Below are positions 36,368 through 48,300 of a stretch of DNA of 64,000 nt, piece after piece. Below the pieces are notes generated by a model. It worked only from the letters and a program-made list of their open reading frames with translations, was not told the DNA's origin and did not search any database. The stretch covers positions 124,001 through 188,000 of the forward strand of contig NZ_CP117167.1 in the NCBI RefSeq assembly GCF_028596025.1, given 5' to 3'. The stretch comes from Mucilaginibacter jinjuensis. Lineage in GTDB: Bacteria > Bacteroidota > Bacteroidia > Sphingobacteriales > Sphingobacteriaceae. Position numbers and translations under genes: made by a program. Positions within the stretch are counted from its first letter, which is position 1, and each line of letters begins with the position of its first letter.

Positions 36368-39300
36368 ATGAATAAAATTTTTCCGGCTTTATCCCTGTTT
36401 TTTATCTCCTTTGTTTTTTTTTGTAAAGCTCAATCTCCTCAAATTTCTTATAGTTCGCCACAACAAATTAATGTTGGGGCAACAGTTACAAACATCACAC
36501 CCACTAATACCGGCGGTGCAGTTGTATCGGCCAATGGCTATAGTTATACCGGTACTTTTGCTGGTAGCGGCACGTACTCAACCACAGATGGTACCGGCTT
36601 GGCTGCAAGTTTTTACTATCCTATCGGTATTGCCGCAGATAATAATGGTAATATCTACGTATCAGACCAATATGGAAACAAGATTCGCAAAATTACCGCA
36701 GCCGGAGTTGTAACAACGCTGGCCGGGAGTGGCTCTACGGGTAATATTAACGGTACTGGTATAGCAGCAAGTTTTAACCAGCCATGCGGCATTGCTGTAG
36801 ATGCCACCGGCAATGTTTATACAGCCGACAGAAATAATAACCTGATCCGTAAAATAGATCCCCAAGGCGTAGTATCAACCTTGGCCGGCGGCGGTAATTA
36901 TGGTAATCTGGATGGTACTGGTGCCAATGCGGGCTTCTATACCCCTTATGGTTTAGCGGTTGATGCAAATAATAATATCTACGTTGCAGAATTAGGAGGT
37001 AATAGGATCCGTAAAATTACCCCAGCCGGTGTAGTAACAACTTTTGCCGGAAACGGCACTTCGGGCAGTATTGATGGTACCGGGACAAATGCAAGTTTTA
37101 ACTCCCCGACAGGCCTCGTTTTTGATGCCACAGGATCACTTTATGTGGCAGAAAATGGCGGTAACCGCATCCGTAAAATCAGTCCCGCGGGTGTGGTAAC
37201 CACAGTAGCCGGAAGCGGCTATAGTGGTGCAGTAAATGCAAATGGCACAAATGCATCCTTTAATGCGCCAACGGGTTTGGCTATTGATGCCGGTGGTAAT
37301 TTGTACATAGCCGACCAAGGCAATAACATGGTACGCATGTTAAGCCCCTCGGGCGATGTTAGCACACTTACAGGAAATTTAACCAGCGGTAATACTAATG
37401 GCTTAGGTGCTGTAGCCAGGTTAAATAAGCCAACGGGTGTTGTGCTGATAAATGGGAAAGCTTATATAGCAGATTGTTATAATAATCAAATACGATCAAT
37501 TGATATTGGCGGTTATTTTATTTCACCTGCAACATTACCGGATGGATTAACTTTTAATTCTTCAACAGGCGTTATTGGCGGTAAACCCAATGTTACAGCC
37601 AGTGCAAAAGACTACACAGTTACCGCTACAAACCAATATGGAAGCGGCACAGCGGTAATCAATATATCTGTTGTTTCGCCGGCCGTTGCACCTGTAATTA
37701 CGGGTTTTACACCTGCAAGTAGTATTGCAGGTAATTATATAACCATTACTGGCAACAATTTTTACGAGGCATCTGCGGTATCAATTGGTGGGCAAACAGC
37801 TACATTTAGTATCCGATCGCCCAGTACAATTGTAGCTAAGATACCTGTAGGCGCAACAAGCGGCTCTGTAAGTATTACTAACCCTTACGGTCAGGCAAGC
37901 AAAAGTGGGTTCACTATCACAACAATACCTACGCTTTCCTATACTACCCCACAACATTTAAACACCGGGCAGGCGGTAAGCATTATACCTGCCGGAAATG
38001 AAAATGTACCTGCACTGTATTCAGGAAAGAAATTGATTTTTGCCGGTGGGGATGCAGGCGGAGCCACAGATGGTACAGGAATTGGTGCGAGCTTTTATTC
38101 GCCGGGAGGCTTAACAACAGATGATATGGGGAATATTTATGTATGTGATGTAAATAATAGGTTAATAAGAAAGATTACTCCCCAGGGTGTTGTTAGTACT
38201 TATGCGGGGAGTTCTGTATCTCCAAATCTTAATATTAGTTATCCAGCAGGCGTGGCTGCAGACCATTCAGGTAACATTTATCTGGCAGATCGTAACGGCA
38301 TCATTTATAAAATAGCTCCAAATGGCACATTTAGCGCATTTGCGGGTAATGGTTATTCGGGTTCAAATAACGGTACTGGTAGTGCTGCAAGTTTCAATTC
38401 TCCATCGTCTATTGTTATTGATGACAACGGAAACCTATATGTGAGCGATGCCGGTAATAATATGATCCGTAAAATAACTCCTGCTGGTGTAGTAACTACG
38501 TTAGCAGGGGGCAGTGGCTTGGGTTCGACCGATGGAACTGGTGCTGCTGCTAAATTCTCAAACCCCCAGGGCCTGGCTATTGACAAGGCCGGCAATATAT
38601 ATGTTGCCGATTTTGGTAATACGCTGATCCGTAAAATTACTCCTGCAGGCATAGTAACTACATTAGCGGGCAATACCAGCAATATTTCTGGGCAGGATGT
38701 GGATGGTATAGGTGTGGCAGCGAGATTCTATTTTCCAGGTAGCCTGGCATTTGATAGCGGAGGGAATTTATATGTAACCGAATATAATGGCGCTATAAGA
38801 AAAATTTCTTCGCAGGGCAACGTAACTACAATACAGCCACCAAGCGGTGCCTTTACTCCTTTTGGGATCACCATCGATCAGGCTGATAATATTTATTATA
38901 GTGATTACCCATCTAATAAAATTTATCAGATTGCATTAACTGGCTATAGTGTGTCGCCGGCTTTGCCAGATGGTTTAATTTTAAATCAGGATGGCAAAAT
39001 AACCGGCAGTGCAAATGTGGTATCACCGGCAACAGATTATACAGTAACAGCAGCCAACCTTGCAGGTAAAAAAGCAATTGTAATAAATATCGATGTAACA
39101 ATCCCGGCATTACCGCCGGTAATTACCGCTGTTTCGCCCGATAATGTTGGTTCAGGAATGTCTGTCAAACTTACCGGTTCAAATTTTCTTGGTACCACGG
39201 CAGTTAAAGTAGGTTCTGCAAGTGTCGATTTTATAGTTGTTTCGCCAACTGTTATTGCGCTAAACATACCCCAGGGCAGCACGGCTACAACAATAGATGT

Positions 39301-42300
39301 TACAAATCCATACGGTACGGTTACCTATAACCAATTACAATTAAAGCCGGCCCCTATTATTTCATACACGGCCCCTCAAAGTTTTACAGTTGGTACAGCT
39401 ATAACATCTTTAACGCCGGTTAATAATGGTGGCGAAATAACTGGTGCTTACGGTACTGTCACAACCTATGCCGGCAATGGTACTGACGGATATACAAACG
39501 GCGCACTTGCAGATTCGCGTTTTAGCACACCCCAAGGAATGACTATGGATGGTGATGGCAATATATATGTTGCTGATAATTATTATCAGATCCGTAAAAT
39601 CACTAAAAACGGAAATGTAACAACACTGGCCGGCGGAACAAGTAATACCGGGTACAAAGATGGGGTTGGTTCTGCTGCTTATTTTTATAACCCTAAAGGC
39701 TTAACAACAGATGCTGCCGGAAATATTTATGTGGCCGACCAGGGAAATAATAGGATAAGAAAAATTACGCCGGACGGGACCGTAACTACTTTTGCGGGCA
39801 ATGGCCAGGGATTTACTAATGGGGCTGCGGCCAGTGCAACCTTTAATAACCCAACCGGGCTTGTGTTTGATGTTAAGGGTAATTTATATGTATCTGATAT
39901 GTATAATAATGCCATACGTAAAATTACTCCGGGCGGGCAAGTCACTACTTTTGCCGGGGGCAACTATGGCACAAGTACGGACGGTATTGGTACTGCAGCA
40001 ATTTTTTCTTTCCCATCCGGTTTAACAATTGATGCTGCGGGTAATTTATATGTAACTGAGTTTAACGGTAACACCATTAGGAAGATAACCCCTGGCGGAA
40101 ATGTTACAACCGTTACAGGCAGCACCAGCGGTTATGCAGATGGCCCTGTGGCAACAGCAAAATTCAGTAACCCAGTCAGCATTACAGCAGATGGTTTTGG
40201 AAACCTTTTTGTGGTAGATCAATTTAATCAGCGTATTCGTAAAATTACGCCGGATGGTATAGTGAGCACCCTGGCCGGAGGTAACAGTAATAACAGGCTA
40301 ACAGATGGTATTGGTTCAAATGCAGGGTTCAATTACCCGTATGGTATTTTAATTGGGCCAGATGGTAACTTATATGTTAGCGACCCGGGTAATAAGGCAA
40401 TAAGAAAGGTTATTCAAACGGGGTATACTGTTAGCCCGGCATTACCGGATGGCCTTATTTTAGATCCGGCAACGGGTGTAATAAGCGGTACTCCAACAGT
40501 AGCTTCGGCTTCAAAAGCTTACGTTATAACCGGTAACAATGCTTATGGCAGCAGTAAGGCCACAATAAATATTGAGGTAAAAATACCAGCCGTTGCCCCC
40601 GCTATTACATCATTTACACCGGTAACGGCTACCGCGGGAAATGCAATTACTATAACCGGCAGTAATTTTACCAGTGCTTCTGGCGTTCAGATCGGTGGTG
40701 TCGATGCTACATCCTATACGGTAGTCTCATCAACAATAATAAAAGCTATTGTACCTGCCGGCGGTGGTGGTAATAATGTAAAAATTACTAATACCTACGG
40801 TTCTGCAACAGCGCCAGGCTTTGCCTACGCTGTTGCCCCGATTATTAGTTACCCGGCTACGGCAAGTTTAAAAGCCGGTGTTGCTGTAACTGCAATTAAT
40901 GTAACCAATAGCGGCAGTATTGTACCAGCGGCAATATTTGCCCAGGTAAAATCTATAGCAGGCAGTACCGAAACGCAATCCTCTGCCGATGTTAATCAGC
41001 CTGTAGCAGTGGTTATTGATGCTGCCGGCAATACTTATAGTGCAGAAAATACGCTGATCCGTAAAATAACACCGGCCGGGGTAGTTACTGTATTTGCAGG
41101 AAGTACAACATCAGGCAGTACAAATGGTACTGGTGGCTCAGCTAGTTTTACACAGATAAATGCGTTGGCAATAGATAAAGCCGGGAACTTATTTGTGGCT
41201 GATGGCGGCAGTTACAGGATCAGGAAAGTAACACCTGCAGGCGTTGTAAGTACGTTTGCCGGTGATGGCACCAACGCATTTAACGATGGGCCTGCTGCTT
41301 CGGCATCATTTAAGAGTATTAATGGGTTAGCCTTTGATAGTTGGGGTAATTTATTTGTAGTTGATGCCGGTAGTTATCGTATCCGCAAAATAACCCCTGA
41401 TGGTACTGTTTCTACGTTTGCAGGCAATAGTTTCGGAAGCGGAACGGATGGATCACTTGCTACTGCTACGTTTTATAACCCTAAAGGGATTACGATAGAT
41501 GATTATGATAATATTTATGTTACTGATTATAATGCGATCAGAAAAATAACACCTGCCGGCGTAACTACACTTGCCGGCGGAGGCTATCAGCAAGGTAAAA
41601 TTGATGGCACCGGTGCAACTGCCACATTTTATAACCCGCAGGGAATTACTTGTGATATGGTAGGTAATTTATACGTTGCAGATGTAGACAATCATCTCAT
41701 CAGAAAAATCACGCCCCAGGGTGTTGTAAGTACTATTGCAGGTACGGGTGTAGGCGCGCTGGTTGATAAAGTTGGAACAGCGGCAAGTTTTAAAAAGCCC
41801 TGGGGCATTGTGTTTGCCAACGGCTATTTATATGTTGCGGATAAGGGCAACAACTCAGTCAGAAAAATGGCACTTTTGGGGTATAAAACATCCCCTGCAC
41901 TTCCGGCAGGTATGTCAATTTCCGGGTTGGGCGCTATTGCCGGTACCCCTGTTGATATTTCACCTGCAACAGATTACACGATCACTGCATTTAATAGTGC
42001 AGGCTCGGGTTCTGCAACAATAAAAATTGATGTAGGTGTACCTCAGGCTGCACCGGTAATTACATCGATAGCGCCGGTTGCGGCCAACTCCGGTAGCATA
42101 ATTACTATCACCGGCAGCAATTTTACCGGCGCAACAAGCGTAACCCTGGGTGGTATGGCAGCACAATCTTACAATGTAATTTCACCAACATCTATTGTTG
42201 CTGTTGTTGCTACTGGTTCTGCGTCTGGCAATGTTGTGGTTAACAACCCTTATGGAAATGGTAGTTTAGCAGGCTTTAATTTTGTTGGCTCTCCTCAGAT

Positions 42301-45300
42301 AAGTTATGGTAATCAAAATGCGTTTACCGAGGGTAAAACCATTGCCGATATTCAGCCTAACAATAGTGGAACTACTATTGATCCGGTTGTTTATACAACG
42401 GTATCAACAGTGGCGGCTACCGCTAATTTCCCGGCACCGGTAAATAATAACTCCAATTTCTATTATAATTATATCGCCGGCCTAACTACGGACAAAGCCG
42501 GGAATATTTATGTATCCGACCAAAGTGTTAGTATAATCCGTAAGATTACACCTGCCGGTGCAGTGAGCAATTTTGCCGGAAACGGTAATGGCGGCTTAAC
42601 CAATGGCAATGTATCTAACGCAACTTTTGCGAATCCCAAAGACATTGTTTTTGATGTGAGTGGCAACATGTTTGTGTTGGACAGGGGCAATAATGTGATC
42701 CGGAAAATTACTGCGGCAGGTGATGTAAGCACATTCGCCGGTAATGGCGATAATTGGTCGGTAGATGGAGTTGGTGTGGCTGCATCTTTTGGTGCACCCA
42801 ATAATATGGCAATAGATGCTTTGGGCAATTTATATGTAACAGATGATGCATCAAGTACAATCAGAAAAATAACTCCTGCCGGTGTTGTAAGCACACTTGC
42901 CGGCAGCGGTGTTGTTGGTTCGGCAAACGGTACCGGAACGGCAGCCAGTTTTAATAGCCCCAATGCCCTTTGCGTAGATATTAATGGGAATTTATATGTG
43001 GGTGAACAGACAAACCACCTCATTCGCAAAATTACACCTGGCGGAGTAGTTACAACATTTTTTGGCGGCGGGCAGGGATCAACCGCTGATGGCCTGACTT
43101 ATACCTATAGTGGCAGCGCCCTTACTGTGGATAAATTGGGGAATGTTTATATTGCAGATGGGGCTTTAAATAAGATAATGAAGATTTCGCCTGCCGGTGT
43201 AGCGAGCACAGTAGCTGGTAGCGGCACTAATCTTCTTGTAAACGCAGTTGGTAAATTGGCGGCTTTCTCGGCACCTATCGCTATTTGTTATGACCAGTCA
43301 TCAGGTAATTTGTATGTTTCTTCAGATCAGCAAATACGCAAAATCGTTTTAACAGGGTATGTAATAGATCAGCCATTACCTTCGGGTTTAAAATTTGATA
43401 GTGCAACGGGTAAAATTAGCGGCACGCCCAATTCGGTAATGGCAGCTAAAACCTATACAGTTACAGGATATAATGGCAATGGCAGCAGTGCAACTACCAT
43501 TAGCCTTTCTGTAGGATATCCGGATAAGCCACAAATTAATTATACCGCAAGCCAAACTTTTACAGCCAACGTTACTATAACCCCATTGCAACCAACAATT
43601 AGCGGCGGCGGCATACCAACGGGTGGCTTTGGGCGGGTAAGCAGGGTTGCCGGTACAGGTGAGAATGGATACACAGATGGCCCTGCTAACAGCGCAACAT
43701 TTAAATATCCTTCGGGTATTGCAGTTGACAAGGATGGAAATATATATGTAACACATCTTGTTGATAATGTAGTAAGGAAGATCAGCCCATTAGGTATTGT
43801 AAGCACTTATGCAGGTACCGGCCACTCTAATTTCCCATTAGCGTTGGATAATCCGACCGGCCTGGCGATCAACTCAAAAGATGAATTATTTATTAGTGTT
43901 GGTGATGACTGGCCGCAGCCTGATCAAAATAACCGTATCATAAAAATTGCTAACGGGCAGGAAACTACATTTGCAGGTAGTGATAATTACGGCTTTAAAG
44001 ACGGAACAGGCTCTGATGCATTGTTTAACAGTAGCTATCAGTTAAGTTGCGACAAGAATGATAATTTGTATGTGGCAGACCAGCAAAATAACGCTATTCG
44101 TAAAATAACACCAGCCGGGGTAGTTACTACAGTTGCCGGTAATGGTAAAATTGGCGCTGCAAACGGAACTGGCAGCGCAGCTACGTTCAATAATCCTGAT
44201 GCTGTAACTGCCAATATTGACGGTAATTTATATGTTGCGGATACTAAAAATAATTTGATAAGGAAAATTACCCCAGCCGGGGTTGTTACTACTTTTGCCG
44301 GCAGCGGTACTGCAAGTTCTGTTGACGGAACTGGAATTGCCGCAAGCTTTAATTATCCAACAGGTATTATAGCTGATAATATAGGTAACATTTACGTAGC
44401 TGATTACCATGGTAATACAATTAGAAAAATAACGATTGACGGAGTTGTTACAACAATAGCCGGCAATGGTGCGGCCGGTTCAGTTTCAGGAATTGGAAAG
44501 GCAGCAGGATTTAATGGCCCTGTAACACTGGGGCTTACAAATAGCCAGGATGCTTTAATTGTGGCCGAATATGGTGGTAACGTAGTTAGTAAAGTAAAAT
44601 TAACGGGTTATAGTATTGATAAGCCGCTTCCGCAAGGATTAAATTTTAATGTAAACACAGGGATAATTACCGGTACACCTAAAAAAGCAATGCCGGCCAC
44701 AGATTATGTAATTACTGCTACTAACGCTTCGGGGACAAGCAGCACAAAAGTAACCATAACAGTAACGGCAGAGCCCGCACCGGATATCAGTTACCCATCA
44801 TCAAAAGTTTATACTTATACCCCGGTTACTATCCAGCCGGTTAATAAAGGCGGTACGGTACCTGCGGTAATTTATGGTAATACAATAACTATAGCAGGTA
44901 ATACACAGGCTGGAAGCACAGATGGTACATCAACTACAGCCAGCTTTAACGGCCCAACAGGGGTTATTACCGATAATGTAGGCAACATTTACATAGCCGA
45001 CCAGGCTGGTCATAAGATCCGAAAAATTACACCGGATGGTACAGTAAGTACATTTGCAGGTAGTGGAACAGCAGGATATTACGATGGCCCCGGTGCAATT
45101 GCAATGTTTAACCATCCATGTGGGTTGGCGTTTGACAGTGACGAGAATTTATATGTGACTGATAAAACCAACAATATGATCAGGAAAATAACACCTGATG
45201 GTATGGTATCTACCCTGGCTGGTAACCTTAATGCAAATTCGCATAATGGAAACGGTACTGCGGCAGGGTTTTATTATCCGTACGGTATTGTGGCTGATGC

Positions 45301-48300
45301 AAATAATAATTTATACATAGCAGAGATGGGTGGTAGCCTGATCAGGAAGGTAACACTTGACGGTACTGTTACAACCTTTGCAGGCGGAGGCCAATATGGG
45401 ACTAATCAGGACGGTACCGGTACCAGCGCCGGTTTTTATAATCCTACCGGAATTGTAATTGACAGTAAAGGCAATTTCTTTATAGCCGATTATAATAACA
45501 ATACAATTAGGAAAATAACACCTGCCGGCGTGGTTACAACCTTTGCAGGCGCAGTATCAAATCTCTATGAAAGTAAAGACGGTACAGGCGCCGATGCAAG
45601 GTTTTATCGGCCCACATCTATTGCTATTGACAATAGCGATAATCTATATGTAACAGACCAGGCTACCAGTCTGATTAGAAAAATAACGCCGGCTGCAGTT
45701 GTAACCACATTGGCTGGTACCTTGTACCGCAGCGGATCGGGCGATGGTGTTGGTATGGCGGCCGCTTTTAACCAACCAACCGGTATCACACTTACAACAG
45801 ACGGAAGATTATTGGTGGCTGATTTTGGGAATAATACCATAAGAAGTATAGATATTAATGGTTATGCACTTAGCCAGGCATTACCCGCAGGTTTGGCTTT
45901 TGATAGTAAAACCGGTATTGTATCTGGTACTACTACCAAGGTAACTGCGGTTAATAATTATCCGGTAATTACGGCTAATAATACTGGAATAAATAATACT
46001 GCACTTACCCTCGAAGTACTTCCATTACCGGCACCGGATATAAAGTATGATACACCTATCGTATTAGGTGTTAACGAACCGGCTGGGAATTTATCTCCGA
46101 AAAATAAAGGAGGGCCTGTACCTGCTGCTGTATATGGTAATGTAATAACCTTGGCAGGTACACCGGGCGTATTTGGTTTTGCCGATGGTGCAGGACCAGC
46201 TGCGTCATTTGCTAATTTAACCGGCCTTACTAATGGCATTGATGGAAATATTTATGCTGTTGACACGAGGTATGGTTTGATACGCAGGATAAGCCGCGAT
46301 GGAAAGGTTGTATCTGTGGCCGGTAATATCAGTTTGAATTTAGACCCCAATGCGTTGGCCGTTCGGTTAAACAGCCCAGCCAACATAGTTACAGATGCCA
46401 CAGGAAATTTTTATATAACAGACCGAGGCAATAACACCATAAAAAAAATAACTCCGGCAGGGGTTGTAACTGCTTATGCAGGTACGGGTGGTGCAACATC
46501 GTACGATGGGTATATTGGATCTGCAAGTTTTAATTCGCCCGATGGGATTGCTATAGATGCAAGTGGTAACCTGTTTATAAGTGAAGCCGGTGGTTATAAG
46601 ATCAGAAAAATTACGGTATCAACAAGCCAGGTTACCACAGTTGCTAATATTCCGAATCAAGGCGGAAGTTTTAGTCCATCGAGGATAGTTGTAGATAACC
46701 AAGGGAACTTATTTGTAACAGATTATGCCAATAATCTGATCAGAAAAATAACCTCAACCGGCACGATAAGCGTTTTTGCAGGTAGTGGTTTAGCTGCAAA
46801 TAAAGATGGTATAGGTACCGGGGCGGGTATTTTAGCCCCAGCAGCCCTTACTATTGATGTTAACAATAACTTATACGTAGCCACCCAAAACCTCATCAGG
46901 AAAATAACACCCGATGGAGTTGTAACAACAATTGCAGGTACAGATGCCGAAGGTGCCGTAAACGGGATTGGAACAACGGCGTCATTTGCACAGCCACAAG
47001 GTTTATTGTTTGATAATACGGGAGCGCTTTTTGTTGCTGATACAAAAAATTCGCTGGTTAGAACTGTATCGCTTACGGAGTATGCTATTTCGCCGGCATT
47101 GCCCGTTGGCCTGGCATTCGACCAAACTACCGGTACTATAAGTGGCACGCCGACAACGCTTTCGCCCGCGACGGATTATACAGTATCGGCTTATAATGTA
47201 ACAGGCGCAGGCTTATTTAAGGTTAATATTAGTGTGATTAAAAAAACACAGCAAATAATAACCTTTGCATCAAAGGCCAATGTTACTTATGGTGATAACG
47301 ACTTTACCCCGGCAGCATCGAGCAACAATCCTGCAATTGCAATAACATATAGTACAGATAACCCCGCAGTTGCAACTATTATAAATGGTAAAATACATAT
47401 TGCCGGTGCTGGTGTTGTTAATATAACGGCTTCACAGGCTGGCAATGCGTTATATGTGCAGGCGGTTGACGTTGTACAAGCTTTAACAGTTAGCCCAATG
47501 CCAGTTACTGTAACGGCAGATGCTATAAGCAAAATATATGGTGATATCGACCCTGCGTTAACCTATCAGGTAACCAGCGGGCACCTTATCGGCAGTGATC
47601 AATTTTCGGGTAACATAGCCAGGTTGGGTGGCCAGAAAGCCGGCTCTTATAATATCAACCAGGGAACCCTGGCTTTAAGCGCCAATTATGCAATTAAATT
47701 TGTAAGTGTACCATTTGTTATCAGCAAAAAGCAACTAAATGTTAAAGCTTTAGATACAGGATGGACTTATGGCGGCCCGGTAATTGCCAATCTGCCGGTT
47801 CAATATGATGGATTTGTTTTTGCCGATGGAGGTGATTCGCTAAAAATCAAGCCGGTTGCAAATACAGAGGCTACAATACATTCGCCCGCCGGCACTTATG
47901 TAATTACGCCATCGGGCGGCGATGACGGCAATTACACCTTCGTTTATGTAAATGGTACTTTAACTATAAAAAAAGGATCTTTAACCATTACTGCAGATGA
48001 TAAAACAAGAGCTGTTGGCAAAACCGATCCGGAATTTACGGTGAGCTATAACGGCTTTGTAAATGGCGACGATGCAAGTACGCTCGGTACCCGCCCTGTT
48101 GTTACCAGTGCGGCTAATAGTAGCAGTACCGCAGGCACGTATGATCTTATTCCAGGCGGTGCCAGTTCAAACAATTATGATTTTGTATACTCAAATGGGA
48201 AGCTTACAATTACCCCGTCTGTAACTAACTTCCTGGTTTCGGCCACAAACGTTACCTGTAAAGGGCAAAACAACGGGTCAATAGCTATAAAAGCCACCGA

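Noticed and set aside
36662..47532. Numerous antisense frames of 60-170 codons inside the giant gene
   Set aside because: They repeat in the same relative place in each propeller module and simply mirror the codon pattern of the NHL repeats.
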